Shown here: positions 13,341 to 20,376 of the stretch, piece after piece
Numbering within the stretch: the first letter of the stretch is position 1
Layout: each line of letters starts with the position of its first letter
NCBI GenBank assembly: GCA_027346765.1
Contig: DAIERN010000003.1
Coordinates: forward strand, 1-22,270
DNA from: Chloroflexota bacterium
GTDB taxonomy: Bacteria; Chloroflexota; Limnocylindria; Limnocylindrales; CSP1-4
Reading direction: 5' to 3'
DNA: 22,270 nucleotides
The notes under the pieces: model-generated
Told to the model about the DNA's origin: nothing
Database searches by the model: none
Seen by the model: only the letters and a program-made list of their open reading frames with translations
Position numbers and translations under genes: made by a program

Positions 13341-14513
13341 ATGACGCAGAGCGGCGAGCTGTTCGGGGAGAGCCCACAGGCATGCCCGTTCATCGCCCTC
13401 GAGCTTGACCGCGACAGGCGCTCTGACAAGCCCGACTACCGCCACCGCTGCTTCGCCGAGCCGACCCCTCAGCCGCGGGCGATAGCCCACCAGGAGCGCT
13501 ACTGCCTCAGCCCGGAATTCGCGGCGTGCCCCATCTTCCAGGGCTGGGCAATGCGTGCGGCCGCGCGACCGGTGCCGCTGCCGCAGGGGCTCGAGAGCCG
13601 CGCCAAAGGCGCTCCACCGTCGGTCGATCAGCCGCCGCGCGTGCCGACTCAGCCGGCGCTCCCGCCCGACGTGCCGCTGGTTGTGCCGCTGCCGGGTGAG
13701 GCGTGGCCCGGTGACGCTTTTTCGATGCCGGTCGCGCCCGACGCGCCGAGCCAGCTCGCCGCGTTCGACGCCGCCCCGGACAGTGGACCGGCTTCGCCGG
13801 CGGTGCCAGCCATGTCAGGCGCACCGCCCTCTGCCCCGCTCGCCGACGGCTCAGAGGGCACGGACGACACGGACGGCACGGACGAGCCCCCGGTGCCCGG
13901 CTTCCTGGCCGGGCGCGCCGAGCGGCCCGGCGCGCCACGGCCGCGCGCGTCGCGACCCGAAATGCCCTACAAGGAAACGGTCACCCGCGAAGACGTCGTG
14001 CCGTCGTGGGATCTCACCAACAGGTTCGGCGCCGAAGCCGTCGACCGGCGCGGCCGCGATGGGTCCGGCGGCGACGATGGCGGCGGCGATCGCTTTGGCG
14101 GGATGATCAGGGCCGTCGTGGTGATCGCAATCCTGGCCCTGGGCGTGCTGGGCGTCATCTTCCTGCCGGGCCTGCTCGCGGGCAAAGGTCCGGCCGCATC
14201 GGCCACGCCGACGTTCTCGACGGCGCTGCCGAGCGGCCTCGTGTCGCCCTCGTTGCCGGCCGGTCCGACAGGCTCGCCGCTGGTCACCGCTGTCCCCACC
14301 GCGCAGGTCACGCCCACCCCTGCGGTGACGCCGCGGCTCTATCGCGTCAAGGCCAGCGACAACTCACTGACGCAGATTGCGCATCGATTCGGGCTGACGC
14401 TGCGGCAGCTGCTCGACGCGAACCCGCAGATCACCAACCCCGACATCATCCAGGTGGGCCAGGTGATCACCATCCCCCAGCCGCCTTCGGATACGCCGCA
14501 GCCCAGCGCGTAA
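13341..14513 (+). CDS. Membrane-anchored LysM protein with N-terminal Cys4 module
   Basis: This 390-residue protein has four parts. Residues ~12-72 are a compact module with Cys15, Cys37, Cys55 and Cys63 plus His35 and His50 (CPF..., RHRCFAEP, AHQERYCLS, CPIFQGWA), which looks metal- or Fe-S-binding. I have seen similar patterns in uncharacterised Chloroflexota proteins but know no name for it. Residues ~73-250 are Pro/Ala/Asp-rich and disordered. Residues ~256-280 form one membrane helix. Residues ~333-380 are a LysM domain (LYRVKASDNSLTQIAHRFGL ... GQVITIP), which binds peptidoglycan or chitin-type glycan. The topology would put the Cys module in the cytosol and LysM at the wall, as in a sensor or anchor. 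It follows cysN by 25 bp but probably has its own promoter. The function is unknown. Confidence 0.88.
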   Translation: MTQSGELFGESPQACPFIALELDRDRRSDKPDYRHRCFAEPTPQPRAIAHQERYCLSPEFAACPIFQGWAMRAAARPVPLPQGLESRAKGAPPSVDQPPRVPTQPALPPDVPLVVPLPGEAWPGDAFSMPVAPDAPSQLAAFDAAPDSGPASPAVPAMSGAPPSAPLADGSEGTDDTDGTDEPPVPGFLAGRAERPGAPRPRASRPEMPYKETVTREDVVPSWDLTNRFGAEAVDRRGRDGSGGDDGGGDRFGGMIRAVVVIAILALGVLGVIFLPGLLAGKGPAASATPTFSTALPSGLVSPSLPAGPTGSPLVTAVPTAQVTPTPAVTPRLYRVKASDNSLTQIAHRFGLTLRQLLDANPQITNPDIIQVGQVITIPQPPSDTPQPSA

Positions 14514-14537
14514 CCGTCTGGCGCGCGGCGCGCGGGA

Positions 14538-14867
14538 TCAGCGCGGGGCGAGGTTGATCGCGGTGATCTTGCCCACCTCGACGCGGAACGTGGCGTCGAG
14601 GTGCTGCGACTGCACGCCGGGGCGCATGACCATCAGGTCGATCTCGACGTTTGCACCCATGTCGCGCTCGTTGGCCGGGATCATGCGCATGCCCTTGTCG
14701 GCGCGCAGGAACCAGCCGCCGACCTGGTCGATGCCGCGCAGCGTGCGGGCGTTGTCACCAACATGGACGCGCATCTCGACGCGCTCGTCCATGAGCTTCA
14801 GCGCGTCATCGCGCTGACCGGCGTTGAGCAGCTCGAAGAACTGCTCCATGGTTTCAGTGGCTCCCAT
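14538..14867 (-). CDS. NTF2-like (SnoaL-type) small protein
   Basis: A 109-residue single-domain protein with the cone-shaped NTF2-like pattern: N-terminal helix METFF-like TMEQFFELLNAGQRDDALKLMDERVEMRV, the loop RTLRGIDQVGGWF, and closing strands VEIDLMVMRPGVQSQHLDATFRVEVGKITAINL. Such proteins can be isomerases, dehydratases or ligand carriers. No catalytic Asp-His pair is clear enough to choose between them. ATG 14867 has a TAGACT box nine nt upstream (14877-14882) and only a weak AGG as a ribosome site. It converges on the LysM gene, with 24 bp between stops, and follows the TPM/DUF2207 gene by 37 bp, so it may be both read through and independently transcribed. Confidence 0.82.
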   Translation of the reverse strand: MGATETMEQFFELLNAGQRDDALKLMDERVEMRVHVGDNARTLRGIDQVGGWFLRADKGMRMIPANERDMGANVEIDLMVMRPGVQSQHLDATFRVEVGKITAINLAPR

Positions 14868-14876
14868 ATGTGCCTG

Positions 14877-14882
14877 AGTCTA
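14877..14882 (-). promoter_or_regulatory. Candidate -10 box of the NTF2-like gene
   Basis: TAGACT on the minus strand, nine nt before ATG 14867, matching the TAnnnT pattern and spacing seen before other genes in this window. Confidence 0.4.
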
Positions 14883-14904
14883 TCGGCTGAGCCGGACTGA
14901 CTCG

Positions 14905-16662
14905 CTAGAAGCCACCACCTGCGCCGCCCCCGCCTCCACCACCACTGCCGCCGCCGCCGAAACCGCCCGACCCGCCTGAGCCCGACGACGAGGGCGAGTT
15001 GCCGATCGACGACAGTGCGGACATCATCCCGCCAAAGTCGGGTATGACCGAGCCGGACATCAAACCCGGCGCAATGCCGCTGTAGCCACCCGAGCCACCT
15101 GAGCCGAGGCCGCTGCCGTACCACACCGGCAGCCACGGGTGGTACGTCGAAACGCCGGCCTGCTGGTCCTCAGCGCTGCGGCTCAGGACTGCCTCGACGT
15201 CGTGCTGCAGGCCCAGCGCGACACCCCACGCGACCGCCTGGTCGGGTGTCTCCATCCATGCCAGGGCGGGCTGCTCGACCACGGTGTTCATCGACCGCGC
15301 CAGGGCCATGGTGTTCTCCATGGTTCGGCGGTAGGCCGCGAGCATGGCGTAGATCATGGCGCCGGCCATCGTCCGCGCCGGCATCGCCCGCGCGATCACT
15401 AGCACCACGCCCGCGGCGGCCATCCAGCACACGGAAGCGAACACCAGGCCGCCAGAGGGAATGTTCACCGCGATGATGAACGCGACGAAGCCCAGGATGA
15501 GCAGCAGGATCGCCCGCCCCGCCCAGCGTGACACGGCCTTGGCCGGCGCCTCGCGGAACCAGCCCTTGCGCACGACGTGTGATTCGATCTGGCTGTCGAA
15601 GCCGCTCACGTACTTGCCGAACTTGAGCAGGTCGGACGAGTCGATGTAGTTGCCGCTCAGCGGGGAGGCGATGCCGCGCAGGCGCTCGAGCGCGTACTGC
15701 TCGGCGTTTGACAGTGGCTTGCGCCGGTTGCGCGCGATGTTCGCGTCGTCGGCGGGGTAGGTGTCGTTGACCTGGATGCCCGCCTTGGTGCGCAGCCCCA
15801 GCAACCCGCCCTCAGGCTTGAAGCTCAGCTCGCCGCGACTCGCCAGATCGAGCATCGCCGTCGTCAGGGCGCGGCGCGTCGAGCGGCCTTCCCAGATGAC
15901 GGCGCCGGACGCGGCGGTCAGGTCGGGCGGCGGCGCCGGCATCAGCACCGATGGGTCGTCGAGGTACACCGGGTCCTTGCCGTAGCGCAGCCATGCGACC
16001 GCCGCCCAGCCCACGAACAGGAGGAAGGCGCCCGGCCCGGCGATCAGGCCGATCGCGGCATCGATGATGCGCGCCCGATTCAGCAGTTGGGCGTGCTCGG
16101 GCGTGGCGTTGGCATCGATCTTGCCGAGTGCCGCCAGGATGGCGCCATCGATATCGCACTGAATCAGGAGCGGCTTCATGTCCTCGTCGAAGATGGCTTG
16201 GCGCTCACCGTCCGACAGGTAGGCGGCCTTGTAGCCGTCACCCGCGTAGAGCTGCACCTGGCCGTTGCCGCTGACCCCGGGCAGGCACTGCAGCCGGTTC
16301 ATGTTGACGAGGATTGCGAGCCCGTCGAAGAAGCCGGCGCGACCGATGCCCCATTGGTCGAGCAGCGCCTTGGCGTCGTCGCGGGTCGAGTCTTCGTCTG
16401 AGCCCGGCTTGTACTGGGTGTAGATGGCGATCTCGGCGCCGGTGCGGCGCTCGATGTCGGTGATGATCTGCGTGGCCCGCGCCTCGGTCACAGGCGTCAG
16501 GACTTCGGCGTAGTCGTAGACGACCTGGTCGATGATCGGGGCGGGGAAGGGCGGGCCGGCCAGCGGCGGATTGGCCGCGAACGCCGCGGCACCGCCAACG
16601 GCCAGCAGCCAGCCAGCGGCCAGCGCAGCGCGAAGAATGGCGATGGACCGGTGCCGGATCAT
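14905..16662 (-). CDS. Exported TPM-domain / DUF2207-type membrane protein with Gly-rich tail
   Basis: A 585-residue protein. Residues 1-30 are a signal peptide. Residues ~45-195 resemble a TPM (TLP18.3/Psb32/MOLO-1) domain: DYAEVLTPVTEARATQIITDIERRTGAEIAIYTQ at its start. A membrane helix follows (~207-228), then a DUF2207-like soluble region with PPPDLTAASGAVIWEGRSTRRALTTAMLDLASRGEL, two more helices near residues 395-440, a second soluble stretch ending WLPVWYGSG, and a Gly/Ser-rich tail that closes with a long Gly run. The tail is typical of DUF2207 proteins. The biochemical role of the family is not established. ATG 16662 lies three nt after the stop of the methyltransferase gene, so it is probably co-transcribed with it despite no obvious metabolic link. 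Confidence 0.88.
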   Translation of the reverse strand: MIRHRSIAILRAALAAGWLLAVGGAAAFAANPPLAGPPFPAPIIDQVVYDYAEVLTPVTEARATQIITDIERRTGAEIAIYTQYKPGSDEDSTRDDAKALLDQWGIGRAGFFDGLAILVNMNRLQCLPGVSGNGQVQLYAGDGYKAAYLSDGERQAIFDEDMKPLLIQCDIDGAILAALGKIDANATPEHAQLLNRARIIDAAIGLIAGPGAFLLFVGWAAVAWLRYGKDPVYLDDPSVLMPAPPPDLTAASGAVIWEGRSTRRALTTAMLDLASRGELSFKPEGGLLGLRTKAGIQVNDTYPADDANIARNRRKPLSNAEQYALERLRGIASPLSGNYIDSSDLLKFGKYVSGFDSQIESHVVRKGWFREAPAKAVSRWAGRAILLLILGFVAFIIAVNIPSGGLVFASVCWMAAAGVVLVIARAMPARTMAGAMIYAMLAAYRRTMENTMALARSMNTVVEQPALAWMETPDQAVAWGVALGLQHDVEAVLSRSAEDQQAGVSTYHPWLPVWYGSGLGSGGSGGYSGIAPGLMSGSVIPDFGGMMSALSSIGNSPSSSGSGGSGGFGGGGSGGGGGGGAGGGF

Positions 16663-16665
16663 GGT

Positions 16666-18633
16666 CTAGCTCATGGGGGCGTTGGGGCCGGTGACGGTGC
16701 TCGTGACGATGCGATTGTCGGCCCTGATGCGCCGCACGAGCTCGGCGGCGAGCTCATAGCGACCGAAGCTGGGCATGATGTATGTACCGTGGACCGACGG
16801 CGCAAGTGCCTCGAGCAACCTGTGTGCCATCTCAAGGCCAACTTCGGCGCCGCGTTCGCCCGCAGCATGCATCTGTGCCCGGACCTCGTCGGGGATGGTG
16901 ATGCCGGGCACCTCGTTGTGCAGGAAATCGGCGTGCCGGGCGGTGTGCAACGGCAGCACGCCCAGCAGAACCGGCACGGGCGGGCCGCCTGGCCAGCGGC
17001 TGGCCGCGCGGTCCATGAAGCGATCCCACTGGTCGCGCGAATAGATGGGTTGGGTCATGACGAGATTCGCGCCGGCCTCGATCTTGGCGACGAGCCGGTC
17101 GATCTCGCTGTCGAGCTTGTCCGCAGTTGGATCGAGCGCGCAGGCGACGGTGAAGCCAGCCGGGCTGCCGATTGGCTTGCCGGCCTGGTCCTCGCCGCGG
17201 TTGAGCCGCGCCAGGATGCCGATCAGCCCGACCGAGTCGACGTCCCAGATGCCGGTGCCGCTGGGATAGTCACCAACGCGCGGCGGATCTCCGGTCAGCG
17301 CCAGGATGTTGCGCACGCCCAGCGCATGGGCGCCCAGCAGCTCCGATTCGAGCGCCATCAAGTTGCGGTCGCGCGTCGTGAAGTGGACGACACACTCGAG
17401 ATCGAGATCGTGCTGGATGCCAAAGGCAACGGCGAGGGCGCCCATGCGCACCCGGGCCATGGCGCTGTCGCTGATGTTGACGACGTCCACGCCGGCTTCC
17501 TGGAGCAGCCGCGCTGCTTCGATGGTGCGCTCGATCCGGACGGAGCGCGGCGGATCGATCTCGACGCTCACGATGAACGTGTCCTGCGTCAGCAGCTGCG
17601 CGAGACGGGTGGGCGGCGGCGCTTCCGTCGCCGAGCCACTGGGACGTTCCGCGACCGGCGTGCGCGGCGTGCCGCCGATCTCCGGTTTCTCGTCGATGAC
17701 GGCGCCACCCGACCGCTGCCGGGCGTGATAGATGTCGAGCGCCTGGCGCATGTGGCGGATGTGCTCCGGGGTCGTGCCGCAGCAGCCACCGACTATCCGC
17801 GCACCGGCATCCAGGAAGCGGGGCACCTCACCTGCGAAGTAGGCCGGCCCGGCGGCGTAGACGAACTGGCCCTCCACGCGCTGCGGCAGACCGGCGTTCG
17901 GCACGATGGAGCGCGCCAGGCCAGCAGACGGGCGGCCCATCTGGGTCAGCGCGTCGAGGCAGATCTGCGGCCCCACGCCACAGTTCACGCCCACCGCGTC
18001 GACACCGGCCTGGGCGAGTGCCGTGGCAGCGGTCTGCGGGCTGGTGCCGTCGACTGCGAGCAGCTCCTCGCCGAACGTCATCTGGGCGACGATCGGCAGA
18101 TCGGACAGCGAGTGCGCTTCGCTGATGCCGATCAACAGCTCGTGCAGGTCGCTGAATGTTTCGAACAGCAGCAGATCGACGCCGCCCTCGAGCAGGCCCT
18201 CGATCTGCTCCCTGAACGCGGCCCGGATCTGCTCCTCGAGCGGTCCCTTGGGGCCGTGCAGCGGCGTCTCGAGCGGCCCGATCGAGCCGGCCACCATGAC
18301 GTCGCGCTTGCCTGCCACGTCCCTGGCTTCGCGCGCTATCTGTGCCGCGCGGCGATTGAAGATGCCGGCCTTGTCGCCCAGGCCGTACGGCTTGAGCCGC
18401 AGCCGGTTCGCGCCAAAGCTGTGGGTCTCGATCGCGTCGGCGCCGGCCTCGATGTACTCGCGATGGATGGCGCCGATCAGGTCGGGCCGCGTTTCGACCA
18501 GCTCGTCGAGCGACGCCCGCTGCGGCAGGCCGCGCGAATAGAGCAGCGTGCCCATGGCGCCGTCGAGCAGCAGCGGGGCTTTCGCGAGCCGCTCGGCAAA
18601 CGCCTTCTTCTGGTGTGACGCGGTCCCACTCAC
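16666..18633 (-). CDS. Bifunctional homocysteine S-methyltransferase / 5,10-methylenetetrahydrofolate reductase
   Basis: A 655-residue two-domain enzyme of the YitJ type. Residues ~10-300 are a homocysteine methyltransferase barrel: LLLDGAMGTLLYSRG near the start, and the zinc ligands Cys218 (VNCGVG) and Cys284-Cys285 (GGCCGTTPEHI). Residues ~343-655 are an MTHFR barrel (FIVSVEIDPPRS, NILALTGDPPRVGDY, NLVMTQPIYS) that reduces methylene-THF to methyl-THF with FAD. Together they can make the methyl group and pass it to homocysteine for methionine. A disordered linker (~305-342) joins them. The start is GTG 18633, ten nt after the lysA stop and with no Shine-Dalgarno, so translation is probably coupled. 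The opposite strand has an equally long open frame that is only a codon-bias shadow. Confidence 0.95.
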   Translation of the reverse strand: MSGTASHQKKAFAERLAKAPLLLDGAMGTLLYSRGLPQRASLDELVETRPDLIGAIHREYIEAGADAIETHSFGANRLRLKPYGLGDKAGIFNRRAAQIAREARDVAGKRDVMVAGSIGPLETPLHGPKGPLEEQIRAAFREQIEGLLEGGVDLLLFETFSDLHELLIGISEAHSLSDLPIVAQMTFGEELLAVDGTSPQTAATALAQAGVDAVGVNCGVGPQICLDALTQMGRPSAGLARSIVPNAGLPQRVEGQFVYAAGPAYFAGEVPRFLDAGARIVGGCCGTTPEHIRHMRQALDIYHARQRSGGAVIDEKPEIGGTPRTPVAERPSGSATEAPPPTRLAQLLTQDTFIVSVEIDPPRSVRIERTIEAARLLQEAGVDVVNISDSAMARVRMGALAVAFGIQHDLDLECVVHFTTRDRNLMALESELLGAHALGVRNILALTGDPPRVGDYPSGTGIWDVDSVGLIGILARLNRGEDQAGKPIGSPAGFTVACALDPTADKLDSEIDRLVAKIEAGANLVMTQPIYSRDQWDRFMDRAASRWPGGPPVPVLLGVLPLHTARHADFLHNEVPGITIPDEVRAQMHAAGERGAEVGLEMAHRLLEALAPSVHGTYIMPSFGRYELAAELVRRIRADNRIVTSTVTGPNAPMS

Positions 18634-18643
18634 GCTCGGAAGG

Positions 18644-19879
18644 TTAAGGCAACGACGCGAGCGAGCCGCGTCGGCGGAGCAGCGTCAGGTGCTCGCCGTC
18701 CCACGCTACCTCGGGCGGGCGCGGCCGGCCGTTGTACGACGAGAACATCGCCGAGCCGTAAGCGCCCACGGTCCCGATCGCCACGATGTCGTCGCGCGCC
18801 AGCGGCGGCAGGGACGCCATGCCAAACGTGTCGGTCGACTCGCAGATCGGTCCGTCCACCCGCACCGGGGTCGAGTCGGCGTCTGTGCCTTCAGTCGGCC
18901 GTCCAAGGCTGGTGATCGCGCGCATTGGGTGGATCGCGCCATAAAGGGCGGGGCGGATGAGCTCGGTCATGCCGGTGTCAAGCACGACCAGCGTGGGTTC
19001 GCGGTCGCGCACGTGGAGCACCCTACCGACCAGCCAGCCCGAGGCTGCGACGAGCGACCTGCCGGGCTCGATGGCCAGGCGCTTTGGGCGCGATTTGGCG
19101 GGCAGCTCGCGCAGCTCGCGTGCCGTCTCCCTGGCGAAGAGAGCGGCACCGGGGATGGAGTCGGAGTCGGCGTCGTTCATGGGCGCGGGGAAGCCGCCGC
19201 CCGCGTCGAGCGTGTCGAAGTGAGGCAGCGCGGCACGGTTGAGCTCGAGCAAGCGCAAGCCGACGCGAAACGCCGAGCGCCACGCATCAACCGCGCCCAG
19301 CTGTGAGCCCACGTGCAGGTGGATGCCGCGCCAGCGCAACGGCCCATTGGGTCCGCCGCCGGCGTCGATGACCGCGGCGAGCTCCTCCGGGGAGACGCCG
19401 AACTTGGCGTCGGGCGCGCCCACGGCGAGCGAATGATGTGTCTCCGGCGCCACGCCGGGGTTGACGCGGACGAGGACATCGATGCGCGGCTTCCCAGTGG
19501 CAAGTGCGGCCAGGGCAGCCGCGTCGTCTGTGCTCTCGAGGCTCACCCACAGGAGTGGCGTGCCGTCGTGCGCCAGCCGCGCGGCCAGGGTGAGGTCCGC
19601 GGTGGTCTTGCCGATGCCCTCCAGCGCGATCTGCGCCGGCGCGAGCCCGGCCCGCCGCGCCAGTGAAACCTCGCCGCTCGAAACCGCGTTTGCCCCGAAC
19701 CCGGCCGCCGCGATCTCGCGCACCAGCGCTGGCAGGCCATTGGCCTTCAGCGAGTAGAGCCGGATCCAGGGGTCCGGGAATGCGTCGGCTACCTGCCGGG
19801 CGTCTGCCCGGAGCCGTGCCAGGTCATACAGGTAGAGCGGCGTGCCAAAGCGCTTTGCGGCAGCGAGCGCGGGACCCAC
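18644..19879 (-). CDS. lysA: Diaminopimelate decarboxylase
   Basis: A PLP enzyme that makes lysine from meso-diaminopimelate, the last step of that pathway. Visible motifs are FGTPLYLYD at the N-terminus, the PLP lysine in LYSLKANG, HLHVGSQ, the phosphate-binding DAGGGFPAP, EPGRSLVAASG, and ICESTDTFG with the active-site Cys from the partner subunit. With GTG 19879 the protein has 411 residues, close to the family norm, and GGCGGA lies seven nt upstream. The frame is open to 20023, but that would overlap the preceding gene by 118 bp. A CTG at 19909 overlapping that gene's stop (CTGA) would add ten residues (TATATGGITV) and is also possible. It sits in a tight minus-strand gene group followed by the methionine enzyme. 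Confidence 0.93.
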   Translation of the reverse strand: MGPALAAAKRFGTPLYLYDLARLRADARQVADAFPDPWIRLYSLKANGLPALVREIAAAGFGANAVSSGEVSLARRAGLAPAQIALEGIGKTTADLTLAARLAHDGTPLLWVSLESTDDAAALAALATGKPRIDVLVRVNPGVAPETHHSLAVGAPDAKFGVSPEELAAVIDAGGGPNGPLRWRGIHLHVGSQLGAVDAWRSAFRVGLRLLELNRAALPHFDTLDAGGGFPAPMNDADSDSIPGAALFARETARELRELPAKSRPKRLAIEPGRSLVAASGWLVGRVLHVRDREPTLVVLDTGMTELIRPALYGAIHPMRAITSLGRPTEGTDADSTPVRVDGPICESTDTFGMASLPPLARDDIVAIGTVGAYGSAMFSSYNGRPRPPEVAWDGEHLTLLRRRGSLASLP

Positions 19880-19905
19880 GGTGATTCCGCCGGTCGCGGT
19901 AGCGG

Positions 19906-20307
19906 TCAGATGCCGGGCGTCAGCTTGCGAACAAGCGCCACGATCGCGGCGACGATGCTGATCAGGAGTGACACCAGGAACGCGGCGACGATCGTGTCGA
20001 CGCCGATCGCGGCGGGCGGCCAACCCGCCAGCCGCAGACCCAGGTTGAGGCTGTCACTGATCGCGGCCGCGACCATGACCAGGGCAACGTTGATGATCAG
20101 CCCCACCAGGCCAAAGGTGAGCAGGTTAAGCGGCAGGCTGAGCGTCTTCACGATCGGTCGGAGGTAGGCGTTGACCAGGCCGAAGACGATCGCCAGCAGG
20201 GCCAGCTTGAGCAGGTCCGTGGGAGCGTGGACCCTGGGGACGAATTGGACCGCGAGCACGAGGGCGACGCCGTTGACGATCACGCGGATCAGCAGGTCCA
20301 GGAGCAT
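19906..20307 (-). CDS. Four-helix membrane protein of the PF04020 (phage holin 4 superfamily) group
   Basis: A 133-residue membrane protein with four hydrophobic segments and the family pattern LLIRVIVNGVALVLAVQFVP, then LALLAIVFGLVNAYLRPIVKTLSLPLNLLTFGLVGLIINV. This group is annotated as phage holin family IV but is widespread as a single chromosomal gene in bacteria without any prophage; no phage gene is nearby here. The function is unknown. ATG 20307 has a TAGCAT box six nt upstream, so the message would begin at or near the ATG itself. It heads the group running through lysA, the methionine enzyme and the DUF2207 protein. Confidence 0.9.
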   Translation of the reverse strand: MLLDLLIRVIVNGVALVLAVQFVPRVHAPTDLLKLALLAIVFGLVNAYLRPIVKTLSLPLNLLTFGLVGLIINVALVMVAAAISDSLNLGLRLAGWPPAAIGVDTIVAAFLVSLLISIVAAIVALVRKLTPGI

Positions 20308-20313
20308 GGGTTG

Positions 20314-20319
20314 ATGCTA
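20314..20319 (-). promoter_or_regulatory. Candidate leaderless -10 box of the PF04020 gene
   Basis: TAGCAT on the minus strand, six nt before ATG 20307, the spacing expected when transcription starts on the A of the start codon. It is probably the promoter for the whole downstream minus-strand group. Confidence 0.45.
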
Positions 20320-20337
20320 CAACTCGGCCAGCCTCGC

Positions 20338-20343
20338 TAGGAT
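20338..20343 (+). promoter_or_regulatory. Candidate -10 box of the DUF885 gene
   Basis: TAGGAT, which would give a leader of about 25-30 nt containing GGAG (20362-20365) eleven nt before TTG 20377. It lies back to back with the TAGCAT box of the divergent gene. Confidence 0.35.
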
Positions 20344-20376
20344 GCTTGACGTCGCCCCGCTGGAGATGATTGCGCC

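Noticed and set aside
14514..14537. GCGCGC-rich self-complementary sequence between the convergent LysM and NTF2-like genes as a terminator
   Set aside because: The stem is short and ambiguous and no T-run follows on either strand.
16651..18618. 655-codon plus-strand frame, as long as the gene it lies opposite
   Set aside because: It mirrors the homocysteine methyltransferase/MTHFR fusion. The minus-strand protein has zinc ligands and folate-enzyme motifs, while the plus-strand translation has none and is a codon-bias artefact of high GC3.
19906..20307. Prophage suggested by the holin-family protein
   Set aside because: PF04020 proteins are common as isolated chromosomal genes, and no lysin, integrase, capsid or tail gene is present.
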